In this document: positions 1-12,899 of the stretch, piece by piece
How positions within the stretch are numbered: position 1 is the first letter of the stretch
Layout: each line of letters starts with the position of its first letter
Assembly (NCBI RefSeq): GCF_001540865.1
Contig: NC_033631.1
Span: forward strand, 11,370,808-11,434,807
Direction: 5' to 3'
Length of the DNA stretch: 64,000 nucleotides
DNA from: Ananas comosus
Lineage: Eukaryota; Streptophyta; Magnoliopsida; Poales; Bromeliaceae
Translations under genes and position numbers: made by a program
The notes under the pieces: generated by a model
Seen by the model: only the letters and a program-made list of their open reading frames with translations
The model's database searches: none
What the model was told of the DNA's origin: nothing

Positions 1-1370
1 TATACCTAAGAAAAGCTTAAAGACCATGATTATTAACTAACCTGTGGGCAGTGGTTTACAAATAGGCCTGTTATTTTAAGCAGTAAAATACTTAATTACT
101 TTCATTATTCCACACATTAAAAGTGGTAAAATTTACTTAACCATTCCTACCGCAGACAAAGAATTTATTAGCTGATATCCGAGGCTTCAAATTCAAATTT
201 TTATTATTTTATACTTTTAATCAAATTTAATTTTATAAAAAATGAAAAAAACGAATAGTATGCTATTTTTTTTCAAAAAAAATTGCTAAAATTTTATCAA
301 AAGAAAAAATCTAGTGAAAAGAACTCTTTTACATCTAGAAGAGAGGACTATTCAATACTGGAGATTTTCTAAGACTATTCATAAATTAATTTCACTCAGA
401 TTAATTTATTGTGTGACATGATATTAGAGGTTCTTTGGGTTCAAACCGTACGTCCACGTGTTATGCTCCATTGAATATCATATTTGATTTTTGGAATAAT
501 ATTAAATAAATTCTACTGATAACGAAAAAAAAAAAAAGGATAATAATTAAATTAGAATTGTTCACTTTCGTAAGAAAAAGGGCGACGTGGCCACCGCATC
601 TGATATGGAGTGGACCGAATCAGCTTCACTGTTTAATTTAGTTGATTTTTTTTTTCTTTTTTACTGTGCCAAAACAATTTGTCACAACATTGCACTCACA
701 AAATCACCAGTATGGTGTTAATTATTGACACATCAGGGATTAGACATGAGAAGATGAAGGATGGAGGAGGCGACACGCGTCCCCCACGGTCACTCTCTCT
801 CTTTCGCTTTTGCTTCCCCATCACACCATCAAGCACCAGTACTTTTGCCCTTGTATAAAATTTGATACATATGCAACTTTAAAAGAGCTTAAGGTTAAAA
901 CCGTCATGTAAGTTTTTCTGTGCTTAAGTCGGTTGTCTATTTCTCTCCTCTCTATAAATCATTGAAGATATGGGCCATAGAGATCTAAAACTATCTTCGT
1001 AGGACATGCTTGGTAAGATATACATAGTTTCAATATGAATATTATATATGCTGAATATTTTGTAACAATTTTTTTTTAGTAATAAAAGTGTGAGTGCTGA
1101 ATCAGAATTTCTATTTTTGATGTTGCTAACAATCTTATGTCATTGTAGCAGAAATTTTGAGTATCTTTTCGTCGAGCGACCTATTAAAGATGATTGTAAC
1201 TGAAAGGAGAAGAAATAAATATGTCATAGAAGGAGATTGAGAGACAAGTCAGATAACATAGATAAGTGGGTCCTTCAATAAATAGAGAGAGAGAGAGAGA
1301 GGGAGAGAGAGAGAACCTTATCTTGTATATCTTTAGAGTGGAGGAATCAAGTCCCCAGAGAGAGGGGGTG
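1..1370. other. Upstream region of the HSFC gene
   Basis: AT-rich DNA with no coding signal. It holds a perfect CACGTG G-box at 455-460, a possible TATA element (CTATAAAT) near 951-958 and a GA-repeat at about 1285-1315 in the probable 5' leader. I saw no clear array of heat-shock elements. Whether these sites control the downstream gene is inference. Confidence 0.4.
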
Positions 1371-2337
1371 ATGGAGGGAAAGAGTAGCAGTAGTAGTAGT
1401 AGCAGCAGCAGTAGTAACAACATGTGTTGGCAAGCGCATGTAGCACCCTTCGTGGCGAAGACGTATGAGATGGTCAGCGACCCGCGAACGGACGCGATCA
1501 TCCGGTGGGGGAAGGGGAGCAACAGTTTCTTGGTGATCGACCCCGCGAGCTTCTCGCAGCTCCTCCTCCCATGCTTCTTCAAGCACAACAACTTCTCCAG
1601 CTTCGTTCGACAACTCAACACCTACGTATACCTGCTTTACATTCATGATCTATAATAATAACTATCTATCTATCTATGCCCATGTTGACTCCCGGTATCT
1701 CCGCCTATTTTTCTCTAAGAACTTAAGCTGCTAAATGACAATTCCGTTTTGGAAGTCTAGGATTGATACTGTTTTATAAGCAGGTAGAAAATTGGTACTG
1801 TTTGATTATTTTATATTCAACGCTTTGTTTCAGGGCTTTCGCAAAGTAGATCCTGATAGATGGGAATTTGCACACGAGTCCTTCCTCAGGGGACAGACAC
1901 ATCTCCTTCCTTGCATAGTTCGGAGAAAGAAGACGAACGAAATATTAGCGGAAGTGAAGGAGGAGGAGATGCTAATAGAAGAGGTAAGGAGGTTGAGGAA
2001 GGAACAAAAGGCCCTCGAAGAAGAGCTACAAGGAATGAACAAGCGGTTACAAACTACGGAGAATCGGCCGCAACAAATAATGTCGTTTCTTACGAGAGTT
2101 GCGCAGGATCCTGACTTACTCTCTCGTCTTATACTATCCAAAAAAAAGCAAAGGCCGGGAAGTGAGCATAAGAAGCCGCGCCTCATGGTTGAACCTGCTA
2201 CTACTAAACTGCTAGAGCAAAGCGTTGGAATAGCTTCTGATGCAGCTGCTCCGGCTGCGAAGGTTCAGTGGAGCTTAGAAGAAGCCGAAGAAGTGCCATT
2301 TCCATTCTCAATTCTTGGTCATGGTTTCTTCTATTAG
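1371..2337 (+). CDS. HSFC: Class C heat stress transcription factor (HsfC)
   Basis: Two exons, 1371-1625 and 1834-2337, give 252 aa. The ATG at 1371 is preferred over the one at 1266, which would add 35 residues read from the GA-repeat leader. After a serine run, the DNA-binding domain starts near residue 24 ([12 protein letters not shown]) and includes [17 protein letters not shown], an intron, then [20 protein letters not shown]. The intron sits at the place conserved in plant Hsf DNA-binding domains. A coiled-coil oligomerisation region follows at about 128-185, and a basic stretch with KKKQRPG and KKPR (about 188-202) may be a nuclear localisation signal. The compact heptad region without the long class A insert, the short tail and the lack of an AHA activation motif point to class C. 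Family role: nuclear DNA-binding factor for heat-shock elements, often a co-regulator rather than an activator. Class is inferred; Hsf identity is secure. Confidence 0.93.
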
Positions 2338-4545
2338 CCTCACATAACTTGATTAAATTATTGCTATTTGTTTTTTTTTCCTTTCATGGCATGTATGCTA
2401 TTTAGTAGTCACATTGGGTTTCCCCTTTAGTCTTTGCCTAGGAAGGAAGGTATTGTTTGCCTTTCACTAAGATCTACTTGTATGTAGTTCATATTGTCAT
2501 TAAGTTAATGAAGTAATTTATTTTTTATTTAAATTATTATAAGTGGTATCCAAAAGGGGAAAAGGATACTCTTTGTAAGAGGTATTAAATTTAGTTACAA
2601 TAATGCTTAATCAATTAATGCTTTTTTACAGTTGATTACATTATTAAAAAGAATTAGACTTTTTCACACATGAAATCTAGTGCTAGATTTTTTATTGAAA
2701 AGTATTGATTTAGACATAAGCAAACTTTGAGTCGGTAGTTGAAATTGTGAAGCAATTAGGCTTAGAATTTGAAATCTCAAATACCAACTATCAAATTTTT
2801 GGCCACTTATGCGAGGGATGGTTGATGAAGGAGTTAAATAAATATCAATTAGCAATAAATAAATATCAATGAAAATAAGATTTTCATAAATCGATCTCAT
2901 TTTCATTGATAAATGCCAGTGAAAATAAATATTAATGAATGAAAGAATGAATAAATACCAATGAAAATTTAAGAAAGAAACAAATAATTAAATCTCAATT
3001 AGCAATAATTGTTCCAAATAAAATTTTTGTTCCGCTGCTTATGTGTAATGCTGATCCTGGCGATTTGAGCGACCACGTGAGGGGTTTAGAAACGGTATAT
3101 AAAGGTGATTTTGACCATCCCAATATTTCTGTTTAATTTTTTATGATTTTTTATTTATTTATGATCTAATAATAATATAAAAACGGTTGAAGCTGTCTTA
3201 ATAAATTTTAATCCGTCATGACAGTTTGAACCGCCTCTACATATATTAATCTTTACTAGTATTTTTAAAAAAAAAAAAAAAAACTAGCACCTCTACACTC
3301 TTATTAAAATCCTGAGTCTTTCCAACTAAATCTCAAACTCAAAACCTCTCCCTCCATGGCATAATTTTAAATATAAATATAAAAAGTATAATTTTTTTTT
3401 TAACTTAAGTTATTAGAGATAAGTAACTATTTCACTTGTCTTTTACATGATATATGGTAGAGAGGAAAATCAAAGTTTGAATTCTAACAGTTTGCTAGTT
3501 TTATTAAACTTTTTTTTATTTATATTAAATCAACGTCTTGAATCTCTTAAAAATTTTAATCGACCTCAAACGTTCTCGGACAGCTTAAACTATTAGTAAT
3601 AAATAATTTTTTAATATATTTATGCTAATTCTTCTCCTCCAACCCAATATGGTACACTCATAGAAAGAAAAGATTATATCTCATAATGTGGTGTTGTGAT
3701 TGTATCCTATAAACCAATGCTAGACTTACATTGATAAAACAAATTGAAAAAGTTTAATTTTGCATATATTTATTTTTTAAAAAAATAAAATTATTTATAA
3801 TTATTTTTATTTTTATTTTTATTTTTTTTTGTGTGAATGAAAATGCCACCGCCAAAGCGAGAAGCCCGGGTGGGAGTGGGAGGATAAGGACACTGTAGCT
3901 ATCAAGACTCTGCATCCACCCTAGACGATTGATAAAGTTTAATGTACGATAGTCACATCACATTATTCACATTTAGACAATTATATTTATATTTTTAAAA
4001 AATATAATAAAAATATATTTTAAAAAATTTGTACTGAAATTAGTAAATTTAAAAAAACAATATAATTAATTAAAGATGTCATATCACTCGTGTGATTGTT
4101 ACATTTTAGATTTTTTTTTTTTTGCCCCTGTCATAGCTGGCATTGGACACGTGGTGAGACTCTACACGTGGGCCCAAAAGGGCGCCCATTAAACGCAACG
4201 AGTTGGGCCCTCGGTGCGCATTATGTACTCAAATCATTGTGCGACAAGAATATTCCATTCCAAACCCCACGATGGGAAATAGGAATCCATTTCTTTTTTT
4301 CTTTTTTTTTTTTTGAAGCACTAAATTTTATCTCAGAAATTTTTGTATCACATATATATATTTTTTTCCAACTTATTACGTTTGAAATTATAGAAAAATT
4401 ACTTTACATACAGTAAAAAAAGTTTAATCTTAAAAAAAATAATATATTTGAAACTGCACATAATATTACATTTTAGATATTGCAATGTCTTAACTATATT
4501 ATAATTTTTCTGATCTTACCAGAAATATATATATATATATATATA

Positions 4546-4770
4546 GAGTTCGGCTAGGTGCTTGTAAAAGTACCAAACACTTGGTGCTTATAAATTTTCT
4601 ATCATTAGATCTACGCATTTGGTCATTTTTACCTGTTAGATTATACTATTCAACCAACCACCCACTCAACCCTAAGAGGTCCATATTATCCTAACCGCAC
4701 ATCTCTTAATTGAAGGGTCGAAAACTTACAAGCACCAATAACTTGTACTTTTAAAAGCATACGAGTTTAA
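4546..4770 (+). mobile_element. Small non-autonomous inverted-repeat element, family M1 copy A
   Basis: About 225 bp with imperfect terminal inverted repeats: the left end reads GGTGCTTGTAAAAGTACC and the right end, reverse complemented, contains GCTTTTAAAAGTACAAG. It is embedded in (TA)n on both sides. The same internal landmarks (TTAGATTATACTATTCAAC, then ACTCAACCCTA) recur in copies at 13955-14178 and, reversed, at 60183-60383. No coding capacity. The superfamily is not assigned; insertion into TA is suggested by the flanks. Confidence 0.65.
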
Positions 4771-4789
4771 TTTTATATATATATATATA

Positions 4790-5030
4790 GGCTGGAATAC
4801 TATTAATAGTAAAACGTTTTTTTTTCTATCAAGTTTTTAATCCTTGAATGAAAAATTTTAGGATCGGGATGATATTAGTCGGTTAGAGTTGAGTGGTCCC
4901 TCTAGGGTTGAGTGGTCCCCACTGAATTATAGTATTTAATCCAATAGTTAGAAATAATGAAATAAGTTGATCCAAAGGCTAAAAAACTGGTAGCAACAAT
5001 AGAATTTTACTACAAATAGTAGCCCAGTCC
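4790..5030. mobile_element. Small MITE-like element, family M2
   Basis: About 240 bp directly beside the M1 copy and also flanked by (TA)n. The ends are inverted repeats: GGCTGGAATACTATTAATAG on the left pairs with TACAAATAGTAGCCCAGTCC on the right, with some mismatches. The interior is non-coding and repeats the phrase TTGAGTGGTCCC. Not assigned to a named superfamily. Confidence 0.6.
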
Positions 5031-6066
5031 AACTCTATATATATATATATATATATATTCGTCCTAATTTCATTTTGCTTACTAGTGTTAGATCCGCTTC
5101 AGTACCACATAAGCCCTTAATGATTTTTTTGAGTACTAAGGGGATCAAACTCACAGGATAACAATCAATATTTTTAGGTCTTAGTTCACTTGAATAGTAC
5201 ACAGAATCTAATTTATGCAAACTTAGTTATAATATACTTTGCATGATCAGATATCTATTTTTTTATTTTTTGAGAAAGCATTATTGTTTTTATGAAAATA
5301 TCGGAAAAAGAGAGAGATAGAGAAGGAACTGGATTCGTGGCCATTTAATCTCCACACATGTAGCCCGTTAGGAAAGTTTTGCTACAAAATCAACGTCGAA
5401 AAGATTTACCTCACGAAAAGTAGAGCATGACATTTTCTTACCTAGCAGGCTAGTACTAGCATAAAATCAAGGACCAATAAGTAATTTTTTGTATTTAAGC
5501 ATTATGAAAGGGGCATAAAAATTCTCTATAAAAAGACAAACTTTAAAACCAATTTTAAATTTATTATTATCTTTTTGGTATCTTGATTTCAGGGATTCAA
5601 AATATCTAAATTTGTTCACTTTTTAGGGAATATAATTTTAGGCGCGACGATATAATATCGGCGTGTCAAATGTATTAAGGAACTATTTGGTAACTGTATA
5701 ATTGATCCTAAATTTGATCTGACCTTTTACTGTATAAGTTGGAGACTATTTTTTTTTTAAAAAAAATGATAAAATTTAGGCACCAATGACATAATTATTT
5801 ATTTAATCCTATTTTGTTGAGGTCATTGCATTAAGCAGTACTATGCCATTGGATCGGGTTGTAATTTCTTGGGCTGGATAGAAGCCCAAGTTCAGCCCAC
5901 ATGATCCAGTAATGTCCATGCCCGTGAAAAATAACTGCTTAGCTTGTTTCTCAAACAACTCCTCCCTAGCCAAATACACTGAAACGGTTACTTTAGTTCT
6001 TCAATTTGGTTTTCAAGCAATCGGGTGGAAAGAGAGGATTCAAGTTTTGTTATAATCCCCCCATAA

Positions 6067-6168
6067 CTGCTTAGCTTGTTGATTCATATTACCAGCTAAA
6101 TTTATTTCTAAATGAAATAAATAAATTGGATAGCATGCTATCTATCTCTCTCTTAAAAAAAAAACTCC
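6067..6168 (+). mobile_element. 5'-truncated SINE fragment
   Basis: Matches the 3' part of the SINE family at 59086-59218: a TTGATTCA start, an A/T-rich body with TTTATTTCTAAAT and AAATAAAT, then the tail GGATAGCATGCTATCTATC followed by an A-rich run. The tRNA-like head with box A and box B is missing, so this is a truncated copy. Confidence 0.6.
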
Positions 6169-6545
6169 TAGAGTCCGCTCTTTTATATTTATTGTAAATG
6201 GACAAAACAACGCAAATACTCCCTTGCACTTATTTTCTATCAAACAACTAAGTAGTGTAGTTAATTTTCACCTAACTTTACTTCCACTTAAATGTACGCG
6301 TACCAAAAACTTATGTCTCTCGAATCAGCTTAGAAATTTTCGGTAAAACGTTTCACAAAAATATCTATATATATTTCAATCACGGTGATTTTCATAAATA
6401 TTTAATATTGAGATAATAGAGTTTCAAAGGTTATATACATACCGTAGAGGTTAAATACATACCATCAAATAGTTTATATCTAAATCTTACTGATTGTTTT
6501 TTTTTTTTNCCAACGTGGTAACCAGGTCGAGCAAATTTACTAACT

Positions 6546-7025
6546 TTATGGGCGCAACATAATTAAGGACCCACTCTGGTGTGAGTGGTTTACATCACAG
6601 TGATAGGACTCAAAGCTGCTAAAGACACTACTGAGTGCGCACCAAAAGGAGAATCTGAGATGCATACCCTCCAAGATACCCGGAGATTCCCCCTCCATGA
6701 GGAGAGTGCGCAGGGATGCAAATAGATTCGGATTGGTGGCGCTCGTCTTGATCCATCCAAATGGGGCGGTAAGTAGAAAAAAATATATAAAAAAAATATA
6801 ATCCATCAGGAATTCATTCCGATCTGCCAAGTTAATAGAACGAAAGGCGGAAGACTCATTTCTTCCTTCGCTTCGTCCCGATCGGCCAAAAATCCGCTCC
6901 CGCCCGGATTCGCTCCTAATAGAGTAATAAATAAGGGCCAAAATAGAATTAAAATTAATTCGTCTTGAATCCGTCTTGTTCCGACAAAAAATAGAGCAGG
7001 AGATAGGGTACCCCTCCAGCCCCAA
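6546..7025 (-). other. Less AT-rich block of unknown origin with two overlapping open frames
   Basis: This stretch is clearly less A/T-rich than its surroundings and can be read for 159 codons in one minus-strand frame and 114 in an overlapping frame (to 7150). Neither product is recognised and neither shows a convincing domain. The composition and style recall organelle spacer DNA, so a chloroplast- or mitochondrion-derived insert is possible, but I could not match it to a named organelle gene. It may equally be a decayed transposon piece. Confidence 0.25.
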
Positions 7026-8683
7026 GATCCCTTTTTTTGAAGAAACACAAAGTCACAACTTTTTTTAAAAAAATATTTTCCATTGCTTTGCACCCACCAC
7101 ATTGTAATTTTAAGTAATCCAAAACATCTTTTTATCATTTTTTTTTTCATATTTTTATGAGAATCATAGTTTGGAGGTGTTATTCGGATAGGTCCTTAAA
7201 ATGAAACAATAAGGATATATTGTGAAGATATCGAAGCTGTTTGTGAAGAATTTTAGTAAATATAAGTAAATCAGGTAGTTTGAGATCCAATCAAGTTGTT
7301 TTATATTTCTAATCAAGTTTTATTTCTGAAAAAAATAAAACAAATAGTATTTTATCTTTTGTCACCCAAAAAAAAAAAGAAGAAGAGAATATGAAGCTTT
7401 CAAAGTGTTGTTGGCTATCATTTTTGTTCAGTAGTTGCAACTATACACCACCGACCATGACATGTTCACCCACTTGTATTTTGACAAATTTGATGAAAAT
7501 AAGCCCCACTCATCAAAAAGAGGGGATGAAAAGCCTTGATGCCATCATATACGATTGGTAAAATTTGGGTGGTTTCTTATCAATGAGTTGAGATTCTTTA
7601 GAATTTGAGATGATGTAGGGTTTATTTTGGCAACGGGGATATGACCGGGGCTATCGAAAGGGCGGTGGTAAAAATCGCAAAAAAAAAAAAAGAAAAAAAA
7701 AAGAGTAAACCTGCTCAACTTTTCGAAACTATGTTTTGAATTAGTGTCATGTTTGCATAACAATTTACATAACATCAGCAACAGAATTAAAAGCTTCTTT
7801 GGACTAATTCTTGGGCCGCATCTCTAAGCATGCAGCAATTTATCAATCAGTGAGTATATATATGATTAGAAGCCCAAAACTGCATAGTGTAACTAATATG
7901 ATCTGTGAGTTATCCTTTTGGAACAAGATAAAACATGTAACGTAAGAATAATGATGTCTGTCACCATAACACATAATCTAAATCATAGGTAAAAAAAATA
8001 AAAAATAAAAAAGAAAAAAAGCCATAACGCATAATCTATGGACCTTATATTTCATAGGGGACTAAGTGGCAAAACCAAGCTAATAAATTCATTAGGTTAG
8101 AGTGAAAACCAAGTAATCAAACATAGCTCTCACTTACATATCCGGGTCAAACTCAAACCAACACCACCTGATCCACCCTTAAAAACCCCTATTTCTCCCA
8201 GTTAGTAAAAGCCATTACAAGAATTAATAATATTACAAAATTAAGCTATACACAAATACTGATCATTGAACACACCCTAGATTATACAAAATATATAGTC
8301 CAATGTCAAGCTGCTTCTTCAAGTAGAGTCAGGTGCATGCATGGCCGGGCTTGGAGATACAACAGAGACCATGTACGTAATCTCTATCGTGGTGGTCGTA
8401 AAATTACTATGGATCAATGCTCTATGATCTGCTTTGGCCATGCTTTGTTTCTGCATTCCACTGTTGCTCTATGTCACGCGCAATCCTCCTCGCGTCGGCG
8501 GAGGCGCCCATGAGTCCCCGTCGAGTGAACCCGACCGCATAGAGACCCCTCTCTCCCTTCCAACTGTTGGGGAATGGTTTCCTTGGCAATCCATCTTTAT
8601 CTGAGAAAAACTCTTTATCCTGAATCAAAACAACTCAATCATTAATTACAGTTCAAAAATTACTCGAATTTCTACAGACCGTT

Positions 8684-8793
8684 TCTAGCGTAAGTGGCAA
8701 AGGATTTGGTAGTTAGTACCGAGGTCCTAAGTTCGAATCTTAATTGATTTATATTTCTATCTAAGTTTATTTATAAAAAAAATAAATAAAACA
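8684..8793 (+). mobile_element. SINE copy in YUCCA intron 3
   Basis: It has a tRNA-like head: a box A-like AGCGTAAGTGGCAAAGG, then 30 bases on a box B-like GGTCCTAAGTTCGAATC. An A/T-rich body with TTTATTTATAAAAAAAATAA follows. It is the same family as the copy at 59086-59218 but lacks the final GTAGCATGCTA tail. It lies antisense to YUC. Confidence 0.65.
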
Positions 8794-9178
8794 AATTATT
8801 CGGAATTCTACTAGAATCTAATGTGCGGCACTAAAGAGATTAAGACTTGGCTATAGAACATGCACAAGCTTCAAGGAGAAGGTCAAATAAGTTCTTGATC
8901 AATCCTGACCTTTTAAGGTGAAAATTAATTAAAAAGGTGATTAATCGGACTACTAATCTCCATCTGGGTTTTTTTTTTCCCAAAATGAAGCTAATTGTTT
9001 CTGTTTTGGATTTCTCTAATAAGAGAATGTTTAATTATATAATTTTTGCTCGTTGATTTTTGATAGAGTACTTTATAAATATTCTCTACAAATTAAGGTC
9101 TAGTAAGGGACAGCTACATCACTGTTCAAAATTGAGATTTTCTCAAAATTAAGAAAAGAAAAAAAAAGCATGTGAATG

Positions 9179-9600
9179 TTTTTTTTTGAGGAAAATGTAG
9201 CATGCTACCCACTTCATTCATTGAAGAGATGAATTAGGTGAAACAAGATGAGGCAACGAGGGCCTCGACAGAGGCGAACCGCTTGACCAAAAAAAAAAAA
9301 AAGAAAAAAGAAAAAACTAAAGGTTACAGGAACAGCGATAGGCAGGAAGGATATGATTCCACAAGTTCGTCTAACGGTCAAACCTATGGACCACAGACAT
9401 AGGATAAGACCGGATTTTTCTAAAAATTATATCGTTTCGGACCTTCCAGGTGGCCCACCAACAAACTGTAAGTCTGGCTAATCTAAGACCTAAAAAACGT
9501 ACTCCTTTCCACTCCATCCACCTACCCCAGACATACAACTTTTCTTGAACACATTTTTTGGTACACACCTCTGTCTGTCAATTGATATCCAAAGGTAGGT
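9179..9600 (-). mobile_element. 3' fragment of a LINE (non-LTR retrotransposon) in YUCCA intron 3
   Basis: Read on the minus strand, a 65-codon open stretch (9371-9568) contains LTVCWWATWKVRNDIIFR, the kind of Trp-rich C-terminal sequence seen after plant LINE reverse transcriptases. It is followed by an untranslated tail, GTGGGTAGCATGCTAC, and a poly(A) run (poly(T) on plus at 9179-9187). It is 5'-truncated, as is usual for LINE copies. Confidence 0.6.
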
Positions 9601-11462
9601 AGGGGATGGTCTATTTTTTAGTTAGACTTATTTGATAGAAGTTTAGTACATGATCTCGAACAAATATAATGACATGTTTATTTACCTTTAGCCAAGAGGG
9701 CACGTTGCTTCTGTAGCCTGTCGCTAGAACTATGGCATCAAAGTCCTCTGATCTCCCGTCCACAAATTCGACTCTATGTCCTGTCATTCTCCTTATCGCC
9801 GGCTGCACCTGCACAAATTCGTCAGAGACGAGACTTAGCAATTAGAAATTGATGTCACCTAACATTCAATCAAAACTTTTCAAATGTGTTCTCGTGACAT
9901 CAAACGAACCTTGATTTCACCGGACTTGATCTTCGCTAGAGTACCGACATCGAGCACCGGAGTCTTTCCCAAGAGTGACTTGAGCTCAAGAGGGCCCACT
10001 GGGGGCCGCCTTAGACCGTACCGTGCCGTGTCACCGAGCATGAACCACGAGACGAGGAGCAAAAACTGGTCGACTAACCGAACCGGAAACCACTTAAGAA
10101 GCCACATGGAGAGCCCAAAAGTGGATAGGCCCAACATCTCCCTGGGTAGTATGTGCACCTGGCGAATAATTGCAACTGGTCAAAAAGTGGAGCTCATCAT
10201 AATGGGTTGGACCCAAATTAACTTGAGCTCAACTTAATTATTCCCTTTCTTGAGCATAGTTCTCTACAGCCATCAGCGCACAATATTTGATTAGACATTT
10301 TATGTAATGAGTGTGAGAAAGGAACAAAATATAGCATGAAAAGTGAAGGTTCCTAAGGAGTTTCATATTATTTGGAGTAAAAGCACACTAAAGAAGATAG
10401 TGCAAGAGTGTTTATGTTGCTATATATTTATATTTATATTTTCTTTAAGAATCGTGAGCTTAACCATCCTATATATACCTAAATTTTGAGTAATTAATTA
10501 TTCCGAGACTCAAATTCACATACTTACCATTAAAAATTCAGATATTGATCTTTACTATATATAAAAATGTATAGAAATTTTGACGATAACAGCTAGAATC
10601 AAAAAAAGAAATAAAAAAATATTTTTTACGAACGATTACGATCAATTTGTTAATATCTCCAATAAACCTATTTAAAAAAGCATTCCCATCTATTTATTAT
10701 ATATAAAAATCAAATTTTGAGTTTCAATTGTAAAAATTTGACAATGACAGACGGAATAAAAAAATTATAAAAGAATATTTCGTATGAACGGTTGTGATCA
10801 ATTTGTTAATATCTCAAATAAACCTATTAAAAAGAGCATTTCAATCCACTTTAATTAAATTTTTTAATTATTCATTCAAATTTGATATCTAAAATTAAAT
10901 TCATGTGATAATTTAAAATTTAAAGCTTTTTTTGTTAAGTTATTTATTTGCATAAGAAAAAAGAAAAATTACAATAGGTGTAGAGGAATTTTAATTCTTT
11001 CCACGAGCTCACGAGCGATCCCATTCCATTGTAAGTCCAAGACCCTCCAAGAAAAGAATTTACTTCCCCGTCCGCCCAATCTCAAACTAATTCTTTTTTT
11101 TTTGTTCCTTTTCAGTATCTTTCTTTCAATCCATAGGTCCACTTATCGACAAATTCAAATTCAAAATTCAAAATCTGTGCTTCTATTAAATTTTAAAGTA
11201 AATATGAATTAAACTTTGATATTTTTAGTTTAAAATAAATAGTTAAATTTTAAATTGATAAAAATTTAAAAAATGTATAAAAATATTTAATGTATATTAA
11301 AAAAAGAATAATATAGCATATTACAGCTATTTTTAATAAAATATAATATATAAATTTTTAAAATATAATTTTTATTATAAATTTTTGAATAAATATGATA
11401 TACAAATTTATATTAATTTAAAATAAATTAAAATAATTACTATATATATTTGCACATATACT

Positions 11463-11497
<35 letters not shown>

Positions 11498-12492
11498 CAA
11501 ACACTCTATATTATAGAGTTTTCGGTTGTTGCATAAAAAAATATACGGTTATGATAATATCACTCTATATTATAGAGTTTTCAGCTGTTGCATAAAAAAG
11601 TATACGATAACGATAATAATAGTCCCTATAGTTAGTGAATGTTTGGCGGAAAATTTAATAGTACCAAACTTGGTGGCCATGATAGTATAACAGGCTATGA
11701 TACGAAACGAGAGAAAATTGAAGTATAGCGGGCTATGATAGGAAATGAGAGAAAAGAGTGAACGGTAACGTTACACACACCGTATCTCTTACAACGATCG
11801 ATGGAAGGGGAGGCATTGTGATTGCAGAGGTCCAAGCAGACCTCCATGCCGGAGTTGCCGCAGCCGACGACGAGCACGCGCTGCCTGCGGAACGCGCCGC
11901 CGCTCTTGTACGCACTCGTGTGCGCGACGGGGCCCTTAAAATCCCTCAGCCCTTCGATATCGGGCGCCGCCACCTCCGCGTTCTCCCCGGTGGCGACGAT
12001 GAGCCACCGCCCCACGTACTCCGCCACCCCTCCTCCCCCCTCCTCGTACTCGGCGCCGACCACCGTCCGGCCGAACGCGGGCCGGATCGCGAATTTCGCA
12101 GCGTAGGCCTCCAAATACCCCACGAACTGCTGCTTCGTGGGATACGTGGGGAATTCAGGAGGGAAGGGCATCAACGGGAGCTCGCAAAACTGCTTGGGGA
12201 GGTGGAGGCTCAGCCGATCGTAGGTTTTCAACTGCCAAAGCGAGGCTATGCAATTCGACCGCTCGAGTACCAAGCTCGGGACGTTCCTCGCCTTGAGACA
12301 CGCGGCGACCGCGAGACCCGATGGCCCCGCCCCGACGATGATCGGCCCCGGGACCCACACGAGCCGGTCGGCGATGATCTCTTTGCAGTGCACGTCCACG
12401 CTGCATGCGTTTTGGCGGCGTTTCTCCGTGCGATCATGATGAAGAGGATCGTGGGCTCTTTTGCCTTCGTTTTCTTTTATACAACTCTCCAT

Positions 12493-12859
12493 ATTGAGAT
12501 AATTAATATATACTACTATTCTAGTACTCCTAAGTACTATTTAATTATAGCAATTAACCATGAATGGAATAGCGAGGGAGCTTGTGATCGAAGGGGAGTA
12601 TTAAAGGAAAAGGAGAGCGATGGAACGAAGAGAGGTGGAGATGCGAGGGTGGGTAATATATAGTAGCTTTTGGATGCCAGTGCGTACTTAATTACTAGTG
12701 TACGTAAACTAATTTAATTAAATTAAGTACGCCCATAGATCGCATATATTATACGCAGATGAGCTATATCAGGAGAAATTATTGCTTGAACCGTACATTA
12801 ATTAGCTCTAAACACTTAATTGTTATAAAGCCCTTAGAATCAAAGCTTAAAGGTATATA

Positions 12860-12899
<40 letters not shown>

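Larger units (their letters stand above)
2338..8421. other. Gene-free, AT-rich, repeat-rich interval
   Basis: Six kilobases with no supported gene. It holds short A/T-rich direct repeats at 2830-3000 (an ATAAATATCAAT-type unit), two small inverted-repeat elements (4546-4770 and 4790-5030) lodged in TA repeats, a SINE fragment (6067-6168), an N at 6509 and a less AT-rich block at about 6540-7030 (listed separately). The rest is A/T-rich spacer with homopolymer runs. Confidence 0.5.
8422..12492 (-). pseudogene. YUC: YUCCA flavin monooxygenase with a frame-breaking 4-base duplication
   Basis: Four exons: 11781-12492, 9910-10158, 9686-9808, 8422-8619. YUCCA enzymes convert indole-3-pyruvate to auxin using FAD and NADPH. 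Exon 1 shows the FAD motif GAGPSG (residues 54-59), the FMO-type region [12 protein letters not shown] and the NADPH motif [11 protein letters not shown]. Exon 2 begins [17 protein letters not shown], exon 3 contains the conserved [14 protein letters not shown] and exon 4 ends the C-terminal [13 protein letters not shown] block. Exons 2-4 are multiples of three. Exon 1 is 712 nt, one over a multiple of three, because CGATCGAT at 11795-11802 carries an extra GATC. Without it the frame reads on into VVRDT and joins exon 2, giving about 425 aa, a normal length. Either this allele is broken, the assembly is wrong, or another splice pair rescues it (see findings). Intron 3 holds a LINE fragment and a SINE. 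Confidence 0.85.

Noticed and set aside
8700..8745. tRNA gene (box A and box B present)
   Set aside because: No cloverleaf can be formed and the sequence continues into the SINE body and tail, as in the other copies.
11758..12663. 301-codon open frame on the plus strand opposite YUCCA exon 1
   Set aside because: A shadow of the GC-rich YUCCA exon. It lacks domains and has the Arg/Ala/Pro bias expected from reading the complement.
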